From: Pseudomonadota bacterium
Lineage (GTDB): Bacteria; Pseudomonadota; Alphaproteobacteria; Micropepsales; Micropepsaceae
Length of the DNA stretch: 64,000 nt
Direction of reading: 5' to 3'
Assembly: GCA_021851325.1 (NCBI GenBank)
Contig: JAJZDZ010000013.1
Span: 1 to 64,000 of the forward strand
The notes beneath the pieces are model-generated. The model did no database searches and was not told the DNA's origin. It was given only the letters and a program-made list of their open reading frames with translations. Position numbers and translations under genes: made by a program. Every line of letters starts with the position of its first letter. Position 1 is the first letter of the stretch. Shown one piece after another: positions 7,737 to 16,386 of the stretch.

Positions 7737-9083
7737 ATGGCGCGCAGACTTGCCGATCTACCTCAGAGGCGCAGAAAAACCAGCGGGGCGAAATTCATGG
7801 CAATGCAGGTTGCGAACACGGCGCTGTGCCCGGACGTACCGGGTCTGCCCAGATGCGAGTTGTATGTCGAATTGCCCGAAACCGGATTTGAGGAACCGCT
7901 GAGCGGCCTGAAGCAGGAGACGCTCGAACTCGTCCGCCGTTTCGCGAGGGAGGTGATGCGCCCGGAAGGTATCAAGCTCGACAGGCTCAGCGCCGAGGAG
8001 ATGATCGCCAAAGGCTCATCCTACTGGCACGTCCTCGAAAAGCACCGCGCGCTGGGGCTCGAGGCGATTTTGACATCCGACCTCTCGCCTACCGACCTTG
8101 TCGATCTGCAATCGATGATGAGCGAGGAACTGGGCTGGGGTGATGCCGGACTTGGCGTTTCGATCGGCGCAAGCGGATTGCCACAGATGATGGCGATGCG
8201 CTGGGGCAGGCTCGACCTCCTCAACGCCTTTCCGCAGCCTTATGTGGGCTGCTGGGGGATCACCGAACCGGTCGCTGGATCCGACATGCTGGACTGGGAC
8301 CGGCAGGCAGGGCACCCGCAAGGGTCCTATGACCGCCCCAGCCTGATCGCAACCTTGAAAGGCGATCGCGTTGTCCTTAACGGCCAGAAGTCGGCCTGGG
8401 TATCTAATGGTGTCACCGCCGATGTCTGCATCCTTTACACCACCTTTGACCGTGGACAGGGACGCGAAGGGATTTGCCTTTTCGTCGACCTCAGACAGGC
8501 TGGCGTTACCCGCGGCAAACCGCTTGAGAAGATGGGACAGCGCTGCGTTCCGCAAGGCGAAATCTTCTTCGACAATGTGGAAGTTCCGACCCGCTTCATA
8601 GCCGCTGGCCCAGACCGCTACACCGATGCGGTCTACGACATCCTGACGGAAGCCAATTCGGGCATGGGAACGACGTTCGTCGGCGTGGCGCGCGCCGCCT
8701 ACGAGCTGGCGCTGGAATATGCACATGAGCGCCGCCAGGGAGGAGTTCCGATCATTCATCACCAGAATGTGCGCTACCGTCTGTTCCATATGCTCCGGCG
8801 CACCGAGGCCGCACGTGCCCTGGCGCGCCGCGTCGCGCGCTTCAATGCCGTTTCGGGCAAACGCGCGCTCCAGGCTTCGATCTGCTCGAAAGTGACCTGC
8901 ACGCAGACCGCGTTCGAGGTTGCCAATGATGCCTTGCAGATGTTCGGCGGCAACGGCATGACCCGCGCCTATCCGCTCGAGAAGCTTTTGCGCGACGCAA
9001 GAGCGGCGCTGATCGAGGACGGCTGCAACGAAATTCTCGCGATCAAGGCCGGCAGCCTGCTCATCGATCCCGACAAGGCCTAG
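7737..9083 (+). CDS. Acyl-CoA dehydrogenase family protein
   Basis: 448 residues from ATG at 7737, which has a purine-rich GGAAGAGGCGGTGAG upstream; ATG at 7797 is a good alternative, as homology-like sequence begins only near there. FAD enzyme oxidising an acyl-CoA to the 2-enoyl-CoA. The substrate/FAD loop W-G-I-T-E-P-V-A-G-S-D, the beta-barrel V-L-N-G-Q-K-S-A-W-V-S-N-G and the C-terminal Q-M-F-G-G-N-G-M-T-R-A-Y-P-L-E-K-L-L-R-D-A-R are all present. At the usual E-G-T-N-E-I position it reads I-E-D-G-C-N-E-I, so Asp sits where MCAD-type enzymes have the catalytic Glu. Chain-length specificity is unknown. The gene stands alone and converges on the NmrA gene. Confidence 0.9.
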   Translation: MARRLADLPQRRRKTSGAKFMAMQVANTALCPDVPGLPRCELYVELPETGFEEPLSGLKQETLELVRRFAREVMRPEGIKLDRLSAEEMIAKGSSYWHVLEKHRALGLEAILTSDLSPTDLVDLQSMMSEELGWGDAGLGVSIGASGLPQMMAMRWGRLDLLNAFPQPYVGCWGITEPVAGSDMLDWDRQAGHPQGSYDRPSLIATLKGDRVVLNGQKSAWVSNGVTADVCILYTTFDRGQGREGICLFVDLRQAGVTRGKPLEKMGQRCVPQGEIFFDNVEVPTRFIAAGPDRYTDAVYDILTEANSGMGTTFVGVARAAYELALEYAHERRQGGVPIIHHQNVRYRLFHMLRRTEAARALARRVARFNAVSGKRALQASICSKVTCTQTAFEVANDALQMFGGNGMTRAYPLEKLLRDARAALIEDGCNEILAIKAGSLLIDPDKA

Positions 9084-9100
9084 CTGAACCGTCCAGTGCT

Positions 9101-9115
9101 CCAGCCGCGGGCTGG
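9101..9115. terminator. GC hairpin between convergent genes
   Basis: CCAGCC-GCG-GGCTGG, a 6-base stem with a 3-base loop, lies in the 36-base gap between the acyl-CoA dehydrogenase stop and the end of the convergent NmrA-family gene. There is no T run, so the terminator call rests on position and symmetry only. Confidence 0.35.
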
Positions 9116-9119
9116 GCCT

Positions 9120-10079
9120 CTAGCTTCCCACGACGGCCGCAAGACCTGCCATGGTGGCGGCAACGAACGGCTCAACCACGTCGCGAAAGAGGACGTCGAG
9201 CTCCATGCCGCGAAAATCGGGCAGATGCATGGCGTTCCAGTTGGCCCACAGCGGCATGCCTTCCGGACACTCGGTCGCCGCAACACCGATGCCCATCAAG
9301 ACTTCGGTCAGAGGCGAGCTGTTCTGGGCGTAGGCGGCCCGGAAGGTGGCGCTGTCCATATAGAGGCGTTCGACCGTGCGCCCCAGGAATTTTTCCCGTG
9401 CCGCGAGCATTTCATCCCACGACAGATAGGCCGTGGCCGCGACGGGACAGATGGCATTGCGGGACGCTGGATGGGCGAGCACATGGGGAATGATGCGGCC
9501 TACATCCTTTCCCGTCGACCACGATACCTTCTGCTTGCCGTCGCCATGCACGCAAACCGGTTCGAGCATGTAGTATTCCGGCCAGAGCCCCGCTGGAATG
9601 ATGGTCCAGTCGAGACCTGCAAGTTCTATGACGCGGCGGATAAAGGCCTTCTGCCGTGCCATCTGGCGGTGCGAGGTGTCCGTGGGCCAAAACTGTTCCC
9701 ATTCATAGATAAATCCGAATTCGGAGGGTACGAAGCGTTCAACGCCTGCCTCCTTGGCCGCCCATATCAGCGGGTATTGCGATTCCGTTGCCGAATAGGG
9801 GACGCAGGAGACCAGATAATCCGTGCCCTTCAGCGCCGGAATGAGATCGGTCTGTTCGGTTGCGTTGGCTTCCCGGATCTCAACACCGCGGCTCGCCCAG
9901 CGATCGTAGAGGCGCTGCTTTTCCGCCGCAGCCTTTTGGGCAAGCCCGGAGGTTTTTTCCTCCTGACCGGCTTTACGCACCAGAACGCGCGGCTGGAACA
10001 CGCCCTGGACGAGCAGTTCATCCACACAGGCGCTGCCGGCGGTGCCGGTAGCGCCGAACACGGTGACGGTCTTTTTCAT
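9120..10079 (-). CDS. NmrA family NAD(P)-binding protein (isoflavone reductase-like)
   Basis: 319 residues of the atypical short-chain dehydrogenase class. The N-terminal dinucleotide loop V-F-G-A-T-G-T-A-G-S is an NAD(P)-binding Rossmann start, followed by a variable loop with R-V-L-V-R-K. A-A-K-E-A-G-V-E-R-F-V-P-S-E-F-G is the diagnostic NmrA/isoflavone-reductase stretch, and D-W-T-I-I-P-A-G-L-W is the usual C-terminal strand. Members reduce phenylpropanoid-like or quinone substrates or sense the NADP redox state; which applies here is not visible. Its ATG overlaps the stop of the upstream membrane-protein gene by four bases (ATGA), indicating one transcript. Confidence 0.88.
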   Translation of the reverse strand: MKKTVTVFGATGTAGSACVDELLVQGVFQPRVLVRKAGQEEKTSGLAQKAAAEKQRLYDRWASRGVEIREANATEQTDLIPALKGTDYLVSCVPYSATESQYPLIWAAKEAGVERFVPSEFGFIYEWEQFWPTDTSHRQMARQKAFIRRVIELAGLDWTIIPAGLWPEYYMLEPVCVHGDGKQKVSWSTGKDVGRIIPHVLAHPASRNAICPVAATAYLSWDEMLAAREKFLGRTVERLYMDSATFRAAYAQNSSPLTEVLMGIGVAATECPEGMPLWANWNAMHLPDFRGMELDVLFRDVVEPFVAATMAGLAAVVGS

Positions 10080-10477
10080 GGTGAAATCCCTTTGACCTTT
10101 TCTGCGTGTGGCATCGTGCGCCGCAGATAGTGATAGAAGAGCGCGGCGAAGATGGCGTCGCCGGTCACGACAAGCGCCACCGTGCCACTGGCATGGCCCG
10201 TAAGCCAGTCCAGATAGCCAACGAGAGCAACCAGGATTTTTCCGATAATGCCCATAACGATGAAGGGTCTGTTCACAACCGGATCCTGGGCAATCTTCCA
10301 GTAACTCCAGCCAAAGGTCACAACAAGAACCAGTGCGATGTGCAGGTCGGTGGGATCGACCGCCGGCGTGAGACCGAGACGCCCCGCAAAGGGTGTTGTC
10401 GAAAGAAAGCCAGGCACCGAACAGATGAAATTATAGGCCGCTGCGATCGTGAAAAGCCGGCGTGCATAGATATCCAT
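10076..10477 (-). CDS. Small polytopic membrane protein, coupled to the NmrA gene
   Basis: 133 residues from ATG at 10477, chosen because GGGAG lies nine bases upstream and the protein then begins M-D-I-Y-A-R-R-L-F. Four hydrophobic segments are visible at about residues 8-25, 45-60, 70-90 and 98-115, with short loops. The stop overlaps the start of the NmrA-family reductase (ATGA), so the two are probably translated together. No named family is recognised; it may anchor or serve the reductase at the membrane, which is inference from the operon only. Confidence 0.75.
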   Translation of the reverse strand: MDIYARRLFTIAAAYNFICSVPGFLSTTPFAGRLGLTPAVDPTDLHIALVLVVTFGWSYWKIAQDPVVNRPFIVMGIIGKILVALVGYLDWLTGHASGTVALVVTGDAIFAALFYHYLRRTMPHAEKVKGISP

Positions 10478-11258
10478 CGTGCACTCCCAGAGGGGTGTTC
10501 GCGAACAGGATGCACGGAAATTCCTCATCCGGGTTCGGAAAATTCAGTGGTGGCGAAACTGTCGCGGAGGACGGCGCGCTTGCGGCAATGCGGCGCGAAG
10601 CGCAATGGGTGCAGCAGGGCATAGCCACCCGCAGGAGAACGTTCAGCCAAGTGTCGCTCCGCCAGTCCTGAAAGGTGTTCCATGGCGCCATCGGGTTCGC
10701 TGCCTGACGCGGGGTCAGGCGCGGGCCTGTTACGGATAACTGCCCGAAAACACGCACTCTTCCTGAAGCGTCCCGTCGCAACCGCGCCACGCCGCTAAAG
10801 TTTCATGTCTGCTGCAGAGACCAGCCAGGCGGCATTCAGGCCGGCAAAGACAGCGGACGTTGATTCTCCACTTTTAAGGGTCTGTCAGCGTGTTGTGCGG
10901 CCCGCCCGGTCTTGCCTTTGCGTCAGCGCCTTTTGTGCGGGGGATCGCAAGAGGGCGGTCGGCAGAAGCTGTGGTGAAAAGCAGGTCCGTGCGAGGGACC
11001 GTGCCGCTTTCGCGCACCCAGCTCCACCCGCATGTCGTCACTTGCTGCTGCCTGACCTGTGCGCCCGCGACAGGCCAGGGCCCGAGCGCCTGACCCCGTG
11101 ATGGCAGGCTCCAGCAAAATCCCATCGTCACGTTCTGCCCCGGCCGGCACCGGCCAAAGGCTGGCGCGGCCTCGCCTCACCCATCCCAAGATCCATCGCG
11201 GGGAGATCGCCGCTCCTGCAGCACCACACACGCTGCCTCTCGGGAGGCGGCCATTGCA
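10478..11258. other. Long intergenic region without a supported gene
   Basis: Nearly 800 bases between the divergent membrane-protein and ClC genes. Several short frames occur on both strands but none has family features, a good ribosome site or consistent codon use. A 7-base hairpin (GCCTGAC-GCGGG-GTCAGGC, 10702-10720) is present. Nothing else is seen until the palindrome at 11259. Confidence 0.5.
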
Positions 11259-11281
11259 TTTATATCGTGACACGATATAAA
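11259..11281. promoter_or_regulatory. Perfect 23-base palindrome upstream of the ClC gene, likely operator
   Basis: Left arm TTTATATCGTG (11259-11269), one central A, right arm CACGATATAAA (11271-11281); the arms match perfectly. It is AT-rich in a GC-rich surrounding and ends 25 bases before the ClC start codon, where a dimeric repressor would overlap the promoter or the transcript start. ATATCG half-sites are typical of several winged-helix regulators, but none is encoded next door, so the binding protein is unknown. Confidence 0.7.
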
Positions 11282-11306
11282 GCGCCCGCCAACCATCCGA
11301 CCGACC

Positions 11307-13088
11307 ATGAGAAAAGCCAGCTTTACCGCACCACGTCCGGACCGGCTCCGGGACTTCAGCGCCGACCCGCGCCTTCTCGTCCTTTGCGCCATGGCCCTGG
11401 TCACCGGCAGCTTCGGCGCGGCCTCGGCCTGGGCTCTTCTGAAGCTGATCGCCTTCGTCACCAACCTGGCCTATTCCCACATCCTTTCGGCTGCGCCCTA
11501 CAACCTTGCCGGCATGAAACTCGGCCCGCCCTCGATCCTCATCCCGGTGGTGGGGGGCATCATTGTCGGCATCATGGCCCGCTATGGCTCGGACAAGATC
11601 CGCGGGCACGGTATTCCCGAAGCGCTCGAAGCCATCCTGATCGGCGAAAGCCGCATCGCGCCCAAGGTTGCGTTCCTCAAGCCGCTATCCTCGGCGATCG
11701 CGATTGGCACCGGAGGCCCCTTCGGTGCTGAAGGACCGATCATCATGACCGGCGGCGCGCTCGGCTCGCTCTTCGCGCAATTCTTCAATCTCAGTTCGGC
11801 GGAACGCAAAACGCTGCTCGTGGCAGGCGCCGCCGCCGGCATGACGGCGATATTTGGTACCCCCGTGGCCGCAGTGCTGCTCGCGGTCGAGGTTCTTCTC
11901 TTTGAATGGAAGCCGCGCAGCTTCGTGCCGGTGGCGATTTCGGCGGCCGTGGCAGCGGCGTGGCGGCCCTTTCTGGTGGGTGCCTGGCCACCTTTCCCCC
12001 ATACCGGCGCGCCCTTGATGCCGTGGTGGGGCCTCGCACTCTGTGCCCTCATCGGCATCATCGCCGGCCTGCAATCGGTGCTGATGTCGGTGACGCTGTA
12101 TGCGGTCGAGGATCTCTTCCACAAGCTGCCGGTACACTGGATGTGGTGGCCGGCGCTTGGAGGCATCGTGGTCGGACTGGGCGGCTGGTACGATCCGGCC
12201 GTTCTGGGTGTCGGCTATGGCAATATCCAGGCTCTGATTTCAGGGCAGGTCGCGATGGGAGCCGCGATCTCGCTGCTCGTCGGCAAGGCGGTGGTGTGGA
12301 TTGCAGCCCTGTCGTCCGGGACCTCGGGAGGCGTGCTCGCCCCCCTTCTCATGATGGGCGGGGCCCTCGGCGCGATCGAAGCCCATCTCCTGCCCTTCGG
12401 GGATGTCGGCTTCTGGGCGCTGGTGGCGATGTCGGCGGTACTCGGCGGCACCATGCGCGCGCCGCTGACCGCCACGGTGTTTGCGGTCGAGCTCACTGGT
12501 GATCTTCACGTCATGCCCGCTGTGCTCGTCGCCTGCGTCGCCGCGTTCGCGACCACGGTGCTGACGATGCGCCGCTCGATCCTCACCGAGCGCCTCGCGC
12601 GGCGTGGCCAGCATCTCTTCTACGAATATGCGGTGGACCCCTTCGACGTCATGCGCGTCAAGGACATCATGGCCAGGCCGGTCGACACCCTGGCCGCATC
12701 CCTCTCGATTGCCGAAGCGGTGGCATTCTTCGAGACCATGCCGGAAGATCTGCGCCACAAGAGCTATCCCATCATCGATGAGGACAATCACGTGCTCGGA
12801 CTGGTGTCGCGCTCGGACGTGCTGCGCTGGACCCGCGAGGGCTGGGAAGACGGAGATACGCTGCGCGACCATGCCGGTGAAGGCACCCTCTTCATCGGCT
12901 ATGCCGATGAACTGGCAGGGGCGCTCGCAGACCGTATGGTGGCCGCGGATATCGGACGGGCTCCGATCGTCGAGCGGAAAACTGGCGCGCTGGTCGGACT
13001 GGTGGCGCAGCGTGATCTGCTGCGGGTGCGGGCGCGGGCGGCACGCGAGGAAAAAGAGCGGGGCCGCGCTCTCAGCTTCCACGGCTAG
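11307..13088 (+). CDS. ClC-family chloride channel/antiporter with C-terminal CBS pair
   Basis: 593 residues. Residues 1 to about 430 form the ClC membrane fold. The first selectivity loop reads G-H-G-I-P-E (100-105, for the usual G-S-G-I-P-E), and the gating-glutamate loop reads G-A-E-G-P (140-144, E142). Residues about 450-590 are two CBS domains (V-K-D-I-M-A-R-P-V-D-T-L ... V-S-R-S-D-V-L-R-W; then the V-G-L-V-A-Q-R-D-L-L-R repeat), which commonly sense adenine nucleotides. It moves Cl- or related anions across the inner membrane. Whether it is a channel or an H+-coupled exchanger is not decided. The palindrome just upstream suggests regulated expression. Confidence 0.92.
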   Translation: MRKASFTAPRPDRLRDFSADPRLLVLCAMALVTGSFGAASAWALLKLIAFVTNLAYSHILSAAPYNLAGMKLGPPSILIPVVGGIIVGIMARYGSDKIRGHGIPEALEAILIGESRIAPKVAFLKPLSSAIAIGTGGPFGAEGPIIMTGGALGSLFAQFFNLSSAERKTLLVAGAAAGMTAIFGTPVAAVLLAVEVLLFEWKPRSFVPVAISAAVAAAWRPFLVGAWPPFPHTGAPLMPWWGLALCALIGIIAGLQSVLMSVTLYAVEDLFHKLPVHWMWWPALGGIVVGLGGWYDPAVLGVGYGNIQALISGQVAMGAAISLLVGKAVVWIAALSSGTSGGVLAPLLMMGGALGAIEAHLLPFGDVGFWALVAMSAVLGGTMRAPLTATVFAVELTGDLHVMPAVLVACVAAFATTVLTMRRSILTERLARRGQHLFYEYAVDPFDVMRVKDIMARPVDTLAASLSIAEAVAFFETMPEDLRHKSYPIIDEDNHVLGLVSRSDVLRWTREGWEDGDTLRDHAGEGTLFIGYADELAGALADRMVAADIGRAPIVERKTGALVGLVAQRDLLRVRARAAREEKERGRALSFHG

Positions 13089-13201
13089 GCTTTCAGTGGA
13101 TCCATCCGGTGGGTGGCTGCGCTATGCTGAAGACAAGAGGAGTTCTTTCGGCCGTCATCGCCCGCTGCGAGCGAGAGGGTGAGCGAATTCGAGGTGACGC
13201 C

Positions 13202-13552
13202 ATGGCCAAGCTGTTGCTCAAGCGCGTCTATGAGCCCCGCGCCAGAGGTGATGGCACGCGCGTTCTCGTCGACCGGCTATGGCCACGCGGGCTCAGCAAG
13301 GAGGACCTCGCTGACGTGATCTGGCTGAAAGCGATCGCGCCCAGCACGGCCCTCAGACAATGGTTTGGTCACGAACCGTCACGCTGGTCCGTGTTCTATG
13401 CGCGCTACTGGGCCGAGCTCGAGGCCATGCCGCAAACCGTGGAGCAGCTCCGCCAGCTGGTGCAGAAAGGACCCGTCACCCTGCTCTATTCGGCGCGCGA
13501 TCCTGAACAGAACCAGGCTGTCGTGCTGCGCGACTTTCTGAAAGCGCGCTAG
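13202..13552 (+). CDS. DUF488 family protein
   Basis: 116 residues from ATG at 13202, with GAGGTG upstream. The pattern K-R-V-Y-E-P ... G-T-R-V-L-V-D-R-L-W-P-R-G-L-S-K, then W-L-K-A-I-A-P-S-x-x-L-R-Q-W-F-G-H and W-x-x-F-x-x-R-Y, then V-T-L-L-Y-S-A-R-D is the DUF488/YeaO signature. The family is small, cytoplasmic and of unknown biochemical role. An in-frame extension to 13109 exists but is not conserved-looking. The gene follows the ClC gene by 113 bases on the same strand and may share its transcript; it converges on the next gene. Confidence 0.88.
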   Translation: MAKLLLKRVYEPRARGDGTRVLVDRLWPRGLSKEDLADVIWLKAIAPSTALRQWFGHEPSRWSVFYARYWAELEAMPQTVEQLRQLVQKGPVTLLYSARDPEQNQAVVLRDFLKAR

Positions 13553-13563
13553 GGGCTTTGCCG

Positions 13564-15084
13564 TCAGCTTGCGGCACCGGCCGCGGATGGCCCGCAAAGC
13601 AGTGTCTCGCTGCGGCGGATGTTCTCATCATGGCCGTCGAGCATGGCCGTGAGATCAGCATGGAGGGCATCATCGCGGATCCGCGGCAGCATTGCCTTCA
13701 GCCGTTTTACCACCCAGCCCTGGCCGCGATTGATGAAGCGCGCCCGCTCGTGAAGGTCCGAGATCGCCAGGCATTTGCCGTAGAAATCGCCGATCCTGGG
13801 GCTCGCCGTGCCCTGCAGTGCGTTGATCCACCTCAGCAGCATGGCACACCAGTGGGCTTCGTCGCGCCGGACGTCCTGCATCAGGGCAACGAGGCGTTCG
13901 TCCTTGGCATCCAGAGCGGTACGGGCGGTGATGCGGGCCCCGGCCCGTTCGGCTTCCAGAAGCTCGTTGAGGAAGACCAGGATCTCCTCACGCGGGGCAA
14001 AGCCGGCATAGAGGTCATCACTCTGGCGCGCGTAGCACACGCAAGAAGCGGGTTCAGCATCTTCATCCGCATTGGTGACATCCTTTGCGAGGTCCCCCGG
14101 CGCAGACCCAAGCACCTGTTCGGCCAGCGCACAGATGCTGCGCAGCCGCTCTGCGGCCGGAACGATGGTGGTGATCCCCCCCACACCCTCACCGGCGTAA
14201 AGCGCCATCGCCTCGAAATCACCGGTCATGTCGCGCAGGGGTGAATCAGTACTGAAGAGCCAGATCCGGCGGGCGCCTTCGTGTCCGATAAGGGTGCGCG
14301 TCCCGGAAAACGGATCACCCCGCCGTCCTTCCGTGACCGAATTGGGCAGCACGCGCACGTCCGCATCCGGCGGCCAGTTGACGTGGAAGGCGCGGGTACG
14401 CAGGGCGGCGCCCAAAGGCGCGTCGACGATACGCTGCTTGTGATAATCGTGGGCGAAGGATTCTTCGGTTGCCAGAAAGGCGGTGCCAATGACGGCGCCT
14501 TGGGCCCCCATGGCGAGGACCTGTGCAACGTCGTTCCCGTCGACGAGACCACCAGCCGCCAGCACCGGCACCTGCAGCTGTGGCACCATCTCGGCGAGCA
14601 GTGCGCGCAGCGGCGTGGTACCGCGCACATGACCACCCGCCTCGGCGCCCTGGGCGATGATGACCTGGGCCCCGGCCTTGACCGCAGCACGCGCCTCATC
14701 GGTGCTGCCGACCTGGCAGAGGACGAGAATGGAGGCCGCACGCAGGCGTGCGATGGCCTCAAGCGACAGATCCCAGAACAGCGCCACCGCCGGAACCTGC
14801 GCCGCGATGCAGACCGCAAGTTCGGCGGCAAAGAGCTCAGGGGGTGTCGCCGCCGGGATCAGGCTGACCCCGAAGTCCCGCGTGCAGAGGTTGCGCACAC
14901 GGGCGATCTCAGCGGCGATGAGGTCCGGGCTTTCGCGCACCATGCCCAGAAGGCCGAAGCCGCCGGCAGAGGTAACCGCAGCAACAAGCTCGGAGCGGGC
15001 AACGCCACCCATGCCGGCAAGGACGATGGGCACATCGCAGCCCAGAAGATCACAGAGCGGGGTTTTGAGCGGGGAATTCATCAT
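13564..15084 (-). CDS. Nitronate monooxygenase fused to a ferritin-like (DUF6306-type) domain
   Basis: 506 residues. Residues 1 to about 330 are an FMN-binding TIM barrel of the 2-nitropropane dioxygenase family: P-I-V-L-A-G-M-G-G at the start, G-A-Q-V-I-I-A-Q-G-A-E-A-G-G-H at the nitronate/FMN region, V-L-A-A-G-G-L-V-D-G and A-Q-G-A-V-I-G-T-A-F in the phosphate loops. Residues about 370-500 form a helical domain with E-x-x-L-x-x-L-N-E-L-L-E-A-E-R-A-G-A and D-E-A-H-W-C, resembling a ferritin-like metal-binding bundle. The first half oxidises alkyl nitronates; the tail's role is unknown. It starts next to the NsrR-like gene on the same strand (one base gap), tying it to nitrogen-oxide stress. 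Confidence 0.85.
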   Translation of the reverse strand: MMNSPLKTPLCDLLGCDVPIVLAGMGGVARSELVAAVTSAGGFGLLGMVRESPDLIAAEIARVRNLCTRDFGVSLIPAATPPELFAAELAVCIAAQVPAVALFWDLSLEAIARLRAASILVLCQVGSTDEARAAVKAGAQVIIAQGAEAGGHVRGTTPLRALLAEMVPQLQVPVLAAGGLVDGNDVAQVLAMGAQGAVIGTAFLATEESFAHDYHKQRIVDAPLGAALRTRAFHVNWPPDADVRVLPNSVTEGRRGDPFSGTRTLIGHEGARRIWLFSTDSPLRDMTGDFEAMALYAGEGVGGITTIVPAAERLRSICALAEQVLGSAPGDLAKDVTNADEDAEPASCVCYARQSDDLYAGFAPREEILVFLNELLEAERAGARITARTALDAKDERLVALMQDVRRDEAHWCAMLLRWINALQGTASPRIGDFYGKCLAISDLHERARFINRGQGWVVKRLKAMLPRIRDDALHADLTAMLDGHDENIRRSETLLCGPSAAGAAS

Positions 15085-15085
15085 C

Positions 15086-15523
15086 TCATCCGGCCACCAG
15101 AAGAAGTTTCGCGAGCCCCGTATTGCGCGTTGTCAGATCAGCAAGACTGTAGCGATCGAGGACGCCAAGATAGGCTTTCAGCGCATCGTTGAGGACGTGC
15201 TGCAACCGGCAGGGACCATCGATGCGGCAGGTGCTCGCGCCGGTGGCAAAACATTCCACCAGCGTGAAATCCTCCTCCATCCTGCGCACGACGTCGCCAA
15301 GACCGATCTTTTCGGGGGCCCGCGCCAGACGCAATCCGCCGCCGCGGCCCCGCACGGTCTCCAGATAGCCAAAGCGGCCAAGATCGTAGGCGACCTTCAT
15401 GAGATGGTTGCGCGAAATGCCATACGCACCAGCCACTTCCTGGATGGTGACGAGACCTTCTTTCTTGAGCGCCACATACATCAGAAGCCGCAGCGCATAA
15501 TCGGTGTAGACCGTCAGTCGCAC
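15086..15523 (-). CDS. nsrR: Rrf2 family transcriptional regulator, NsrR-like
   Basis: 145 residues from GTG at 15523, chosen because the protein then begins V-R-L-T-V-Y-T-D-Y-A-L-R, the invariant Rrf2 start. A winged helix (V-T-I-Q-E-V-A-G-A-Y-G-I-S-R-N-H-L) is followed by three cysteines, C91, C99 and C105, in the [4Fe-4S] loop. Asp8 is in place, as in NsrR proteins where it is the fourth cluster ligand. NsrR represses nitric-oxide detoxification genes and releases DNA when NO attacks the cluster. The divergent operon (hemoglobin, ferredoxin, NnrS) fits that role exactly. The downstream nitronate monooxygenase is probably cotranscribed. Confidence 0.88.
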   Translation of the reverse strand: MRLTVYTDYALRLLMYVALKKEGLVTIQEVAGAYGISRNHLMKVAYDLGRFGYLETVRGRGGGLRLARAPEKIGLGDVVRRMEEDFTLVECFATGASTCRIDGPCRLQHVLNDALKAYLGVLDRYSLADLTTRNTGLAKLLLVAG

Positions 15524-15592
15524 GCTTTGTCGCACCGGGATAAAAGCTGTATCAAAGATATTGCTTTTTATCCGTCCCGGCAATAGCGTCTG

Positions 15593-15617
15593 AAACAAGT
15601 ATTGATGATACTTGTTT
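15593..15617. promoter_or_regulatory. Inverted repeat between nsrR and the hemoglobin operon, candidate NsrR operator
   Basis: AAACAAGTAT (15593-15602), a 5-base spacer, then ATACTTGTTT (15608-15617): perfect 10-base arms ending 14 bases before the hemoglobin start codon. The size and A/T-rich outer arms resemble Rrf2-family dimer sites, though the core differs from the enterobacterial NsrR consensus. Its place between an nsrR-like gene and NO-detoxification genes makes it the likely repressor site for the plus-strand operon. Confidence 0.7.
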
Positions 15618-15631
15618 TTAGGGAGCATCCA

Positions 15632-16051
15632 ATGTCCGCGCCAGCAGGACCCGGGGCCGCGACCATTCCCAGTGAAGACGAGATCCATGCGCTCGTGCAT
15701 GGCTTTTACGCCAAAATCCGCGCCGACAAGGAACTCGGGCCCATCTTCAATGGCGCCATTGCCGACTGGGATCCGCACCTTGCGAAGATGTGCGCCTTCT
15801 GGTCGAGCGTCATGCGCATGTCCGGCCGCTATCACGGCAATCCGATGGCGGCGCATCTGCGCCTGAAGGGCGTGGACTCTGCCCATTTTGGCCGCTGGCT
15901 CAGCCTCTTCGGTGCCACCGCGCACGAACTCTTGCGGCCCGAACTCGCCGCAGCCTTCGAAGCGCGCGCAAAAACCATCGCCCGCAGCCTCGAGCTGGGC
16001 ATGTTCTACCGCCCCGGCCTGGAAAGGCCGCCGCTCGGAGAGACGGCATGA
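15632..16051 (+). CDS. Group III truncated hemoglobin
   Basis: 139 residues from ATG at 15632, preceded by TAGGGAG. The protein has the short 2-over-2 globin pattern of group [18 protein letters not shown] near the start, [15 protein letters not shown] in helix [12 protein letters not shown] and the H-F-G-R-W-L-S-L-F stretch with the proximal-side residues. Such globins bind NO or O2 and are usually under NO control. It is the first gene of a four-gene run joined by ATGA/TGATG overlaps, behind the candidate NsrR operator. Confidence 0.9.
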   Translation: MSAPAGPGAATIPSEDEIHALVHGFYAKIRADKELGPIFNGAIADWDPHLAKMCAFWSSVMRMSGRYHGNPMAAHLRLKGVDSAHFGRWLSLFGATAHELLRPELAAAFEARAKTIARSLELGMFYRPGLERPPLGETA

Positions 16052-16386
16052 GTTACGTCGTCACTGACAAATGCATCCGCTGCAAATACACCGACTGCGT
16101 CAGCGTGTGTCCGGTCGACTGCTTCTACGAAGGCAGGAACATGCTTGTTATCGATCCGGACGTGTGCATCGACTGCGGGGTCTGCGTCCCCGAATGTCCA
16201 GCTGACGCCATCGTCGCCGACACCGATCCCGCGGCCCAGCCCTATCTCGAGCTCAACCGCCGCATGGCGCAGCTCTGGCCCAATATCACCACACGAAAGC
16301 CGCCGCCGGCCGATGCCGCCGCCTGGGATGGCGCCCCCAACAAATATCCCGACCAGTTCAGCGAAGACCCAGGAGAGGGCGAATGA
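16048..16386 (+). CDS. fdxA: 7Fe ferredoxin (FdxA type)
   Basis: 112 residues, start overlapping the hemoglobin stop (ATGA). The sequence opens [24 protein letters not shown], the FdxA pattern in which one site holds a [3Fe-4S] and the other a [4Fe-4S] cluster; the second set is [12 protein letters not shown]. The tail ([16 protein letters not shown]) is the usual long FdxA C-terminus. It transfers electrons in the cytoplasm and probably feeds the globin or another NO-stress enzyme of this operon; that link is inference. Confidence 0.93.
   Translation: MSYVVTDKCIRCKYTDCVSVCPVDCFYEGRNMLVIDPDVCIDCGVCVPECPADAIVADTDPAAQPYLELNRRMAQLWPNITTRKPPPADAAAWDGAPNKYPDQFSEDPGEGE

Noticed and set aside
10923-11609. 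228-codon minus-strand frame across the ClC promoter
   Set aside because: It overlaps the ClC start antisense and covers the palindrome; no protein-like features.
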